Source: Apostichopus californicus
Taxonomy: Eukaryota; Echinodermata; Holothuroidea; Aspidochirotida; Stichopodidae
Direction of reading: 5' to 3'
Length of the DNA stretch: 64,000 bases
Assembly (NCBI GenBank): GCA_020650975.1
Contig: JAIPMN010000467.1
Location: 18,142 to 82,141 of the forward strand
Shown in pieces: positions 24,575-36,274 of the stretch. The position numbers and the translations under genes were made by a program. The first letter of the stretch is position 1; the number at the start of each line of letters is the position of its first letter. The notes below the pieces were generated by a model. The model saw only the letters and a list, made by a program, of their open reading frames with translations, made no database searches and had not been told where the DNA came from.

Positions 24575-27500
24575 GTCCTAACTACGGGCATTGTCTGACC
24601 AGAAAAGACGAGTCCAGTTGAATAGTCGGTACCGCTAAGGAAACCAATTAGAAAATAATACCTGTCTAATACCACAAAGCGGCAACGCAAGAGACACATT
24701 CAAGTTCACAATCAAAACTTTAAAAATCGAACTAGCTCTTTATAATCTACTTCGTAGGTGTCTAGGTGTCGGTCTGTGGAAGAGCTCACTTGTTATACCA
24801 GTGATATCTTTCACACTGAGGACATACACGATGGGTGAGCAACGTGACTTCTGATGAACCAAACACCGGGGTTCAACAAAGTCGTTAGATGAGATCTTTT
24901 CATCCACATACGCGATCAATATATTACTCCACGTTTATGGGACCTCTGCTCTTGGGTTCCCTTGTGAGTATTTACGGGAGGGATTCAATACAATCTCAGA
25001 GAGTTTATATCGATTTGCTGATCTCGAAAGTTTATATATGTTGTTATACCTCGCAGTGGGAGATATGACAACCATTAAAAAGTGGAAAATAATGGCACAG
25101 AATCATACTGTACAATTGTTATTCTGACACCCTTAGACGGGATGGCGGAGGTTAGGGGGGGGGGGTGGGGTTGGGGTGGGCACTAGACAATTGTGAGTAG
25201 TGAGAAAACAGTATGATACGAAGGCGTTAGAAAGGTTTTGTTCGTTTTACATAAGCGAACGGCTGCATGGAATTTTTGGAGGAAATTGAAAGACAGAGAA
25301 CTCAATACGGGGACGATTGTGACTATTCATCCATTTTACCTCCGAAAGTTAAACATAAACTATGTACGATCCATTAACATTGCTAATAGGGAGGGGGGGG
25401 GGGATTTGTTGACAGTCATTGAAGTAACGAGGGGAAGTGTACCCCGTTTGATTACTGTCATAAATAAGTATACAACACGATGAAATATGAACCATAAGAA
25501 CAGGAAAATGTTACTTTAGGATATGTTTTTTCTCTTCATTTGCACCCACAGGTAATGGTTACCTATGGAGTTTTGACATTTTGCCAAGGAGTAGACTTAC
25601 TTTTCACCTAGAATACAAGTGAGGGGAGGGGGGGGGTGGCCGTGAAAGACCTCCCGTCTGCACCGTCAAATCCTGTGCATATGCCACCTAAACTGATTTA
25701 AAACAAGTTTATAAGTAAACGTTCGAGAGAAGAGTAAAAAACAGGTCACTATAAACTAAATTCTCTCGGATAATAATCAAATTGTAAAAAAAAGAGCGAA
25801 AGAGACAAATAACAAGAATAACAACTAACGACAAAAATTGATAAGCATAAAGGATGCTGTTTCCATGCAAAATAAATGATAAGAAGTTGAATGCTGTTAT
25901 ATATCATAGTCACTACATATTTTCTTTTTGCCTTAACTACTAACTGTGGTGTATTGGGGTTGGCGAAGGGGGGGGGGGGGGTTGGGCTATATATACTGAC
26001 TAATTGCTGCTCCGGTGTTAGTTGTTTTTTAAGATATTCTTTATAACAGACAGACACAGCATGATTTACCGCTCCCGCATCGTCTCAAAAGTCAGATTCG
26101 ACATTTATGCTGATTAATATAGGCCTACCATAATGTTGTACGTTTTTACGTGAGACGGCTCGCTGTTTGAATGCTTCATGTTAACTGGTCAATAAGTAAG
26201 TATCATCTACATGGGGTGTAGCCTTGTATCAGACATTTCATCGATATTTAACATTCTAATCCATAAAAGTCATTTCAAGCGCGAGGGTTCATTCTATATT
26301 TTGGAAGGACAATAGAAAAGGACAATGCAATGTACCCCCTGATGTGATCCTATAGACGTTCTAAAGAGGACGTGCCTCGTGGAAGATGGAATTTGTTATT
26401 GTAGCTATAGTACACATAGGTTTATAGTACACATAGTCGTGACCGATTACCTGCCATCAGCACGTACAATTTATACCAAACACATACAAAGATAATAAAT
26501 AATACCTTACAACAAATTTAACAGGTCTAGTTATAGGCCTATGTATAGTTTTGCATTGGTTTGTAACTTTCGATATACTTCTGCCAAGTCATAATTGCAT
26601 ATGTAATTTATTCACATATGTATGTGGATAGTGTATGCAAACCCCTCTGTATAACTAACATGTACCTATACGTGGTTACCTTAAGCATTTCATTACTCCT
26701 GAATGCACTATATGCACAGCGCACGTGATTGAATACAGAACATTTTGCGTCCTGCATTTTTTAATTATGTTCAGTATATTTGTTTTCTTCACTTTTTCAT
26801 TTCAAAAAATTACTTTATGTGGAATAATCATCCTTCCTCGCAGTTTAGTGTTTCCGGTGGATAACAGTTACAGATGATATGACTCCTTGGTCGACTGAGT
26901 GGATAAAGGTGGTGACCATAAGAAAGCAATGGCGGTGAGAGCCAGGTTATAGGCCCGGAGGAATTATGTCATTGCTAGAATCCCTTCTTCAAATCTTCAT
27001 TTCACCTGAAGTTATGTGATGAAATCATGAATAAATTATTGTTAATCCCATATTGCCCCGGTCCCCCTAATTGACCCCTGGTTCCGGGGCTGTTTCTCCA
27101 GACCTCATGACCCACTCGCGTTAAGAAGCAATCAAACCAAGCACATGTGAGATCGTGGGTTTCTAGTCTTTTTCATCCAGGAGAAATCCACGTATTTCTC
27201 ATCTTCCAAATTGTAGTAAGATATCTAAACGAGACACAATTGTAAATTGGATAGCCACCGGATGTGAGTTGCAAGTTATAAACCAATTTCGGCTCCCCCC
27301 TCCTCATGAACATGTGGCTGCTTATATCATCGTAATGTTTTCCATATCCTAACTCCCACAGTTCAACATCTATAAATAGAAACCATGACTGGCTTCGAGA
27401 GATTAATGCCTATTCGCTTGATATCAGCATTCCATGAAACAATAATATTTCCTCTTCTTTCGTCTTCTTGTCAACTTTCACCTTAAATATGTAATAAATC

Positions 27501-28800
27501 AAACAGTTCATCTAGGAAGAAGATTATTTGCCCAAGTATATGATATCCACGTATCTATAAGAGGAAAAGCTGACTGGCTATTGCAACGCAACCTAACCCC
27601 AACCAGCCTCCCCCCCCCCTTACACCCACCCTCAAACCAACTCTTTGATCTCAAAGTTTATACGTCAAATGGTACAGTCTGAGGCATATTTAGAATATAA
27701 ATGTCTGTAATTAGGTATATAAACGCAAGGTTGTGCTGATATATAGACACTCTTGAATTGTAGAAAAGAAATCTCCGACTGAACGTATTTCCCGTTCGGG
27801 TGGGTGTCGGGGGGGGGGGTGGGGTGATGGGAGTTCTGGCCACGCCCCCACCCGCAAATGAGCTTGGTGCCATTGATCTCGAGGCCGTTACCCGTTTGCC
27901 TCACCTGCCTATTGAATAATTGCGCACCGGGTACAAATTCATCAGGAGAATTTGTTGAGATGTGGAACCAATTATAGACAAATACAAACTGGATTTAAAC
28001 GAAGTTACATACAGAAGGCTCATATCAGTCCCAAAATACATTAGTTACAAGAAAATGTCTTCACGATTTGTCTGACATTTAGTTTACTGATTTTTCAACA
28101 TAATCACTACATTTAATCAAACCGTAGTTTATCTTTTCTAGATGGTTTGACGGGAAGAAAATAACAACTATGAAGTGCTATAATGTAATAACAGGGACAA
28201 CATAACGTAAACAACATGCATAGTTTATTTTTGTGAAAGCGCATGAACATCATCACCGGTACGAGAAGAGTTATCGCTTTCTATTTAAAGTATCGATAGT
28301 AGGCGGTGTGGATGGGGAGGGGGGAGGGAGTTATGAGTTTTCAGAGAAAAAGCATATGATTGATCAACGACGTGGCACGAGAAATACAAATCAATTATCA
28401 ACAGTACTTTCTGCAAATATATCGGTTACCAGCCTAACGACATGGACAGATCCATCATCCTGACTGAATAAATTTAGGTTATTCATGGTCTGCAAGAACT
28501 TCTGGAAACTTTCAATAAAGTTAGGTAGGTGAAAATTTCAGGACAGTAGAGATGTACTCTAATTCGAATAAATTTGGGAGCGAGTTGCGTAGTCATGGGC
28601 GGCTGGATGTTATAATCGTCACGAAAGATGAGATGATGAGAGGATACACCCTATGGAGTCATGAATTTTCAATAACAACAGTAGATCCATCATGGCGGCA
28701 GCCCCAGGGTGGGGGAGTGGGCATGCAGGGGGAAGGAAAGCACATGGTATGTACCCCCTCGCTACACCTTTGTGAAACAAACTGAAACTGCCCGAACCCC
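24575..28800. other. Upstream region of the FAM124-like gene and intergenic DNA
   Basis: The first few hundred bases must hold the 5' UTR and promoter of the minus-strand FAM124-like gene, but I see no TATA box or other decisive motif. The rest has G runs (for example 25968-25981) and no recognisable exon. The short open frames here lack protein features. Confidence 0.5.
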
Positions 28801-28814
28801 TTCTCTCTTTTCGT

Positions 28815-29100
28815 TAAGTAAAATTTTACTTAAGTGAAGTGCCTTTCACTTAAGGAGAATTCAATTTTACTTAAGTAAACTTGGACAGTATTAGCCTCTA
28901 TTTTACTTAAGTAGAAAACAATTCGACATAGGTGAAATTTAAATTCTACTTAAGTGAAATTGAATTAAATTTCTACTACTAAGTACTACTTAAGTAGAAT
29001 GTATTTCACTTGAGTAAAATTAGGGGGTAAATGTTAAAACGGCTTTAATGGCAATCAGTTCTAACATTAACCTCCCTAATTCTACTCAAGTGAAATAGAA
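28815..29100. repeat. Cluster of ACTTAAGT palindromes
   Basis: At least five ACTTAAGT palindromes, plus CACTTAAGG, CACTTGAG and CTCAAGTG variants, occur within about 280 bp, mostly in the context AATT(C/T)NACTTAAGTAGAA. Two further half-copies (CTACTTAAAGG) occur near 29645-29680. It may be a degraded palindromic satellite or an element made of short inverted repeats. TTAAGTG also matches the NK2 homeodomain core, so a regulatory role is possible but unsupported. Confidence 0.75.
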
Positions 29101-29931
29101 TTTGACAAGTGACACATTTGGCACCTCAGAATACATTTAGCAACCAATAGGAAATCAACGCTCTCGGCATGCACCTCAACCTGAAGGTGGCTTGGGCGCC
29201 ATGTGTCCAGCGATGTGCCGGTATTTCGGTTGGCATATTATGTGGGCTAGCTAAAGGCTTATAGATTGCAAATAGGCAAAGTCGAGGACTACCAATGAGA
29301 CCCGTAGTTGACTGAGTTCAATGAAAAATTGACTAATTCTAATGGAGGAGAGGGGGGGGGGGATGGGAAACAAGTGGGCAACTAGCACCTTCATAGCATT
29401 TGTACAGACTAAAGTTTCACATAGCAGTGACCCCGACATTCAAATTCTTATAAAAATACCACTACACAGAAAAGAGATTGATAAGAACACATTTAAACCA
29501 CCAAAATATCTTTGTTTCTTTTATCTGAGAATCTATGTAAGGCAAAAATCACAAAACCAAAGAAAATATTGTTCACATGTCGTCAAGGTCTAGAAATACC
29601 AGTACACAGCAAATTACTCATCGGTAAAAGTAATGTAATTAATTTCTACTTAAAGGATTGAAATCTACTTAAAGGCGCCATCTCGTCTCTTTAATTAGGT
29701 GGCTAATTAACCCCCAGATTGTTCGCATCTGTTCTGGACAGGAACCTGCTATTCGAATAAATGCAGTCTTTTGTTCGGATTGAAGGTTATATACCCAAGT
29801 AAGCTCTTGAAGTTTCATAAACTCATCATATATAAGCAGAATATTATAACAATACATTCACAGGGCTACCATATAATCGGTAGAGGAGTCCACAAGATTT
29901 TTTTAAAAGAAACTTGGCAATTCCACCATGC

Positions 29932-30240
29932 TGTGACACTTCACCCGATACACACAGAGAACACAGTTACTACTATAAATCTTAAAGTTTTGTGCCAAAG
30001 TAAAAACTGGATCGTGCTATAAATCGGTAATAATGTACAAATAAGCACTAAGGATATGTGTAATCCCAACAAATACAGTTGTTGGGATTTGCAGGGGTTA
30101 CACATATCCTCAGTTCTTATTGTAAACCTAATAGCACATGCTACCGGTATGGTCAGCACGATCCAGTATTTACTGTGGTACAAAACTTTAAGATTTACAG
30201 TCGTTACTGTAATAATCTCTGTGTGAATCGGCTTGACACT
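29932..30240. mobile_element. 309-bp fold-back element
   Basis: Two arms of about 145 nt pair almost along their length: AAATCTTAAAGTTTTGTGCC near 29976 faces its complement near 30177, CTGGATCGTGCT near 30007 faces AGCACGATCCAG near 30155, and an inner stem TAATCCCAACA/TGTTGGGATT closes near 30077. No coding potential. The overlapping open frames on both strands come from the symmetry. It is best read as a fold-back MITE. Confidence 0.88.
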
Positions 30241-33200
30241 TACATTAAACAGATATAACATTATTCCCCATAATGACCAAGAATGTATGAGACGGCAATG
30301 AACTTCCCTTCACAGATTGTCATTTACTCTTTGTGTTTCAGAATGGCTAGTTCTATAATAACAACAGTACTTGATTGCTCCCAAAACTTTTTTTCATTTT
30401 ATTTAACTGTCTGCAGTCTATATGAATATTCAATAGAAATTTTCAACCTCTGGCCTGGAAATACGGGGGGATCACTGCAGGAGTGGGGATGGATGGGGAA
30501 TATAGCCCTGGGATCAAATAGTGATACCTGGGCAATATTGCATAAGGAGTGGTATATTCTCATTTGTCTATCCCCTGTTACACACCGTGGGTATACAGAT
30601 CAATATAGAACACATTGATGTGGTAAAATTGGGAGAAAATATCTCTTGAAACACAGAGGGGGATTTTTGATACAGTCCTGACTCAACCGGTCGAGACGGC
30701 GCCTTTAAACAAGCAATCAATCGTTTGATCACAGATCGATGTTAACATAATATAAGTGAATGTAATGTAACAACAGTTAAACTTGAAATTATTGCAGATT
30801 GTTAACATGGATGTCAACCACATAAAAGGCAAACTCATTCAAATTCTCTTCTTTGGGCAAAATCACACGTTTTTTAACTTCAACATATCTAGACATGAAA
30901 TGTTTTTCTATTCATACATGAACCATTAGTATCATTAACAGATTTCCCTTAGCGTTGTCGTTATAAACTTATTTATGAAAGATATGACTGACATTCAAAC
31001 CATATAAAGACAGGTACGATTCACATTAAACGATGACAAACATTCAACTTCATCACTTTATCTCTGAGTATCAAATGAATTCTTATCAAAACTGTTCAGA
31101 ACGTAGGTATCACCAAAAGTTGATCTCAAAAAACCCAAAAAAATTGATATTATAGTTGTTGTCTTCAATCAAAGCATTTCCTTGAAACTATTTTTCCGAA
31201 ATTCTCATTTTCATCTGCAAATAGCAAATTCCTAAGATATTTCGTTCATAAAAATGAGTAACCAGACCTGCTGGTCGTGAAAAAGAATCAAAATATATAT
31301 AAAATATTTAATTCAAGAACAGTTTCAACCTTCGTTCTTACGTTTTTTGAAAAGTGACGATACTATTTTGCAAGCTGTTAAAATAAACAAAATTGTGCAA
31401 GAATATTAAACCTTCTTTCCCTTAATAATAGTAATAAAAGAAGAAAAGTAAAGAGAGAGGCAGAGAGAGATGGGGGCATGGTGGTGGAAGGATAATATAA
31501 TTATCTTTTCCTTTCCCTGCCTCAAACTCAACTCAAACTTCAAAGCAATATTCTGAAAACTTGGCCAAAGTTCAAGATGTGCTTGTTTCTGTATACATAC
31601 ACTGTTATACCATGAAATATACATGTATTTATATAATATAAAAATTTCACCAAGTACACTGCAGACTCTATCTGGACAAGTAACATATAAAAAAGGCGAA
31701 GAAACAAAAGAATAAATCTCATGGAACTTACATCGAAATGGAAAGATACAATCATACTGCTGTATATTTTATTTATTCGTTTTTAATAAGTGAGTTATTA
31801 ATGGGGGGATGCAAATTTTCAAATTCATAGAAGAGATATATAATATTGAGAATGCTTTCTATATTATTTATGATGCAATTGGTGCTGGACTAGTGTTTAC
31901 ATTTTTTCCCCTCTTCTTTGTGGTGAATAAATTGACATATAAAGCACTGTTATACTACAGTAAATTCAACGTGTTTGCTTGGTACCAAGCAGTCATCTTA
32001 ACAGCCTCTGAAACGATAAGTTGGAATTCCTGCTTAAAATTCACCAAGATACATATAGCATATAGTCCCTCATTAAACAGTCACAAGTAAAGTTTCGCCT
32101 GAGCTAACCTTTAGAAGTTTAAATGCCCTCATGTTAACACCCTGAGTCCAGATCAGATCCAGATCAATAGGAAACTTGTGTCTTTTTACATACAATACTA
32201 CTGAGCATGGGTAGCCATACGTATAGTTTGTACATAAATGCCAAGGTCACATTTTGATACCAAGATCCAAGATCTTTGGGTTCGAACTCGGTCTCGGATC
32301 AGATTAAAATATGCTAGTTTGATCCGCCCTCGTTTAACTCAAAGCTCTGTGTTTGATAAAGTTTTAGCAAAACTTAGCCCCAGACTCTCAGTTAGACTTT
32401 GGCTATGGAAAGATTGCTATCTACTGGTTAATAAAGTATTCACAGAACTGTTAAATGGTGTAAATATGTCCTGAATTCTCTGGGCATATTTATAACCATA
32501 AGCTGTGCCTCTAAGGGTTACCGAGTTCTAATACGAATACTTTCCACGAGTGAATGCATATATGCATGAACCATCGAGAAAAAATTAAAAAAACCAAGAA
32601 ACGTACAGATAAACCTGTACAAATACAACGGTGAAAAATGACAAAATGGAAAGGAATACCAAGCTACACCAAAATAAGAAAGGAGAAAACAAAGACAAAT
32701 ATTTAACAATTGTAAGAAAGCCACAAGAAAAAAAAAAAGAAAAAAAAAAAAGGAAAACAAAAGCAAGAATCGGTGAAATGGTAGTACTGATCACTTTTTA
32801 AAAAAATCTTAATCACGATGTGCTTTTTTATTTTTTTTCCTTTTTTTTTTAAACTTCACATGAATTATTCAAATTGATAACCATTAAATGCCTTATACTT
32901 CTAGTAAAACATATTTGTGCATGGTGTTATAGAACTTAAAAAAAAATTCAAATACAGAGAATTTTGCCACTTCAGTCCCCCCCCCCTTCTTTTCAAGAAG
33001 CACAAACAAGATATTTACAGCCTAAGTAACAGTGACTTTACGAAACAGACGAGCTGCAGTTTGCTGCATCAGATGCAGCCACATATTATTATCCTGCAGC
33101 CAAATGTAAATATTAATTGACGACTTTATTGCATTGACACTTATGATGTAATAATCCCTATATACGTTACACTGACAAATGTAACATGATAACGGACTTG

Positions 33201-33900
33201 GAAGGAATAAAAATTGACTTCTAATTCATTATGCAAACTGAAAACTTAACCAGACAAGCTAATAAAATGACTCTACTATGAGGTTTTTTTATCGGATAGA
33301 ATCACAAAGTCTGTCTCGAATCAACTTGAATAGTTCACTTCATAATTATGTCTCTTCTACAGTGAAAACCTATGCTGATTTTCCCCCCAGACAAATGCTG
33401 CATTATCGAGTTTGGTAAATATTGTAAACGCCCAATATGACAAATTTTGGCATCTTTCAAAGTTTCTTGACTGGAATAAAATGGAAAGTTCTAGACAAAC
33501 AGCATTTTGGCATTTTATGATGGTCTTTAATGGGCCTACCAAATCTAGGCCAAATAGTAGCTGAGAACTGTTAAATTCTCCCCAGATAACAATGATTTCA
33601 AACATCTCATGTTGTTTAGTCCAGCTCAAGTAAGCAAATAGTCCTACTCGTTTCACAAGTTATTGAACTAACATTCACTTACAGAGACTCCTAATCGCAA
33701 TGAATTGCGAACCCACACAACGCCTATCCACATACAGGGTCAATTGTCATAAAATGACAGCAAGTTTGTATCTGGCATTTTTTCGCCCGAATTAGCCGCC
33801 AATTTGGCAGGGTGCATCACAGAAAAACTGGGAACACTGATTGGTTGGAGTTACCTGGACTGCAAATTCAGATTATTACTAGCATTATGTTCCTACAAGA
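30241..33900. other. Intergenic, no gene recognised
   Basis: AT-rich sequence with A/T homopolymers (around 32728-32752 and 32822-32850). An open frame at 32238-32474 (78 codons, plus) has no recognisable similarity and no splice or promoter context. It is left unannotated. Confidence 0.5.
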
Positions 33901-33906
33901 ATAATA

Positions 33907-34262
33907 GACATTTTGTTTATATTGATTCCCGTGCAGTGTTTATGCTTCTAATAATTCTTCAATTTGTTGACATTGATTCCAATGCAGTGCTTATGCTTCT
34001 AATATTTCTTCTTCAAGAATGGATATTTTGTTTACATTGATTCCCATGCAGTGTTTATGCTTCTAATAATTCTTCAATTTTGTTCACATTGATACCAATG
34101 CAGTGCTTATGCTTCTAATATTTCTTCTTCAAGAATGGATATTTTGTTTATATTGATTCCCGTGCAGTGTTTATGCTTCTAATAATTCTTCTTCAAGAAT
34201 GGATATTTTGTTGACATTGATTCCCATGCAGTGACATGCTCCTAATAATTTTACTTGAAGAA
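33907..34262. repeat. About 60-bp minisatellite, six diverged copies
   Basis: The repeating core is ATTTTGTTTAYATTGATTCC followed by CNTGCAGTGTTTATGCTTCT and a variable AATATTTCTTC(TTCAAGAATGG) tail. Units with and without the tail alternate, giving a higher-order pattern of about 120 bp. Confidence 0.85.
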
Positions 34263-36055
34263 CAGACATTTTGTCCTTATCACTTTCCATAGAGACAAAC
34301 TTGCATTAACACGTGGAAAGGGCTATACCCACAGGAGAAGCAAGCACACAATATCCTCTGAATTAAACTAATGAAAGTTGCCTTCCTCTGATACTTTTTT
34401 TAAGGATCTAATATTTTGACTTCTACTGAACGTAAACAACTTCTCTTGGCACATTTTACAGGACAGCTTATTTGAGATTCCCCTTGTGAAATATCATTGT
34501 CACAAGATAAGTCTCAAACACACATGCAGACTGCCCGAACAGATCACAAAACTATTCTTCATCAAACTCAATACCAAATGCGCAAAGAATATAATACAGC
34601 GTTTATACTAATATATACAAACAGGTAAATGAGACTGAAGTTGTCATCAAAGAAAGCAAAATATGAAACCAGGAATGATTTTTATAAAAAATAGAAAGAA
34701 AGTTACCCCATCACAAAACATAAAAAAAGACAATAAAGGAAAATATATTCTGATTTTTAAAAAAACTTACAAAATTTCAAAACAAATACACAAACCTCTT
34801 GAATATGACATATTTTGACCACAGAAAGCAAATAAAAACAGCTGCCTAAAGAAATTTTGTCTTTAAATTTTTTTTTGAAAAAACCATGATTTTGTCCTCA
34901 CACCTACAGACCCCAAATGTCCTTTTTTTGGACAAACCTCTCTGCTACAGCCTTCCCCAGTCATGGTAAATACCTCCGGTCTAACCCCATCCTACCCCCG
35001 CCCCTTTTCAAAATGAATTCATACTCAAAGTAATTTGGGTAGCTGGGGTGGGGGCAAGGAAAAATTGAATAAGATTCGCTGAATTGTTAGGGTGAGTGAA
35101 TCTTAATCGTGGTTTATATTCTAGGCTACTGTCACAACTCAGTTTCAGGAAAAACACACACATTACTGCTAAAATGACATCAGTTTTGAATGAACACACG
35201 TAATCTGATGGTTTAAATTTCCTCCAATTGTGTTAACAGTGAGACAAAAGTAAATAAACATCAGAAAACTCACTGGGAATTAGGAGGAATATGTCACCTG
35301 AGGTCACCACTGGTTCAAATCCAATTGTAGCCAACTATGCAAGCTGACACCAACTAATTTAAATCAGAATATTTGATCAAGTTTTATACCCATTAATCTT
35401 TTGTTATGCAAATTGATGGAATTGCTAAGACTGAACTAAGTTTCCCTCACCAGACATTGAAGCATTTCCAGTGATTTTGTCAAATCATGTCCATGCAAGA
35501 GGCAAAGACTTGAGTAAGTCTAAATAAAATATATCACATTTTTGATTTTCATGTTACTGAAGTGATGTTACTCAAAATGGTACCTTAATAATTTATAATT
35601 TCATTATTTCATTTCAGAGAGGTTTTGCTTGCAATGCCTTTGCATATTAAACACTAAAAGGTTTTAAGACAAGATATACCACTGGCAATAGTTTTAGTAA
35701 AAAATAGAATGAAAAGTGAAACAAATCTCTCCAAGTGTTGTCACTGAGACTATATTCATAAAATGGACAGATTAAAAGCCTCATGATCTCTCAATTTTAA
35801 ACCTGCAAACATGAAATCTCGTTTCAGCATTTTGTAGCTTTCGTTCCGAAGTATACTACCTTCTTCATCACTTAATTTAAATCGGTGCAGCTAAGTCGGT
35901 TATTTCCCTCTATACTAAACTTGACCACATCTGTCTACAGAAAAAATTCTGAATAATATGTCTGAATTAAGAAAATATAACCTTATAGAGTCTTCCACAG
36001 CCATTTTGTTTTCTTCAGTCTCTCTCTCTTAACCGTTAAGAACCCCCTTAACTCC
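34263..36055. other. Region downstream of the LU-like gene, possible 3' UTR
   Basis: AT-rich and without a recognised gene. Some of it is likely 3' UTR of the minus-strand gene that stops at 36056, but I could not identify its poly(A) signal with confidence. Confidence 0.5.
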
Positions 36056-36274
36056 TCACAATTCCAGATCGTCTGCACCACTCTCTGCTGACTGGAATCG
36101 ACTGTAACTGAAGTCCATCATGTCATCAAAGGCGGGCCTTTTCTTGCATTTCTTCTGTACCACTACAAGCAACACACATCCGAAGGTGGCGCCGACTACG
36201 AAGGCCACCGTCACACAAATCAGGACCGTGGCCACTTGGCTGTGTCCATCAGGTGTAGGACCCGTGGGGAGGTC
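36056..36274 (-). CDS. LU-like membrane protein exon 6 (membrane helix and tail)
   Basis: Acceptor TCCTCATTCAG; 72 codons and TGA. VATVLICVTVAFVVGATFGC starts a 26-residue hydrophobic helix, then KKCKKRP and the tail DDMMDFSYSRFQ...DDLEL. The tail has no kinase or recognised docking motif, although Tyr in FSYSRF could be a phosphorylation site. Confidence 0.88.
   Translation of the reverse strand, partial: DLPTGPTPDGHSQVATVLICVTVAFVVGATFGCVLLVVVQKKCKKRPAFDDMMDFSYSRFQSAESGADDLEL

Noticed and set aside
29771-30261. Overlapping open frames on both strands of about 83-106 codons
   Set aside because: They mirror each other because of the fold-back element; no protein features.
32238-32474. 78-codon plus-strand frame starting MPRSHFDTKI
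   Set aside because: No recognisable similarity, splice signals or context.
35309-35322. GGTTCAAATCC resembling a tRNA B box
   Set aside because: The flanking bases do not form a T stem or acceptor stem, and no A box lies upstream.
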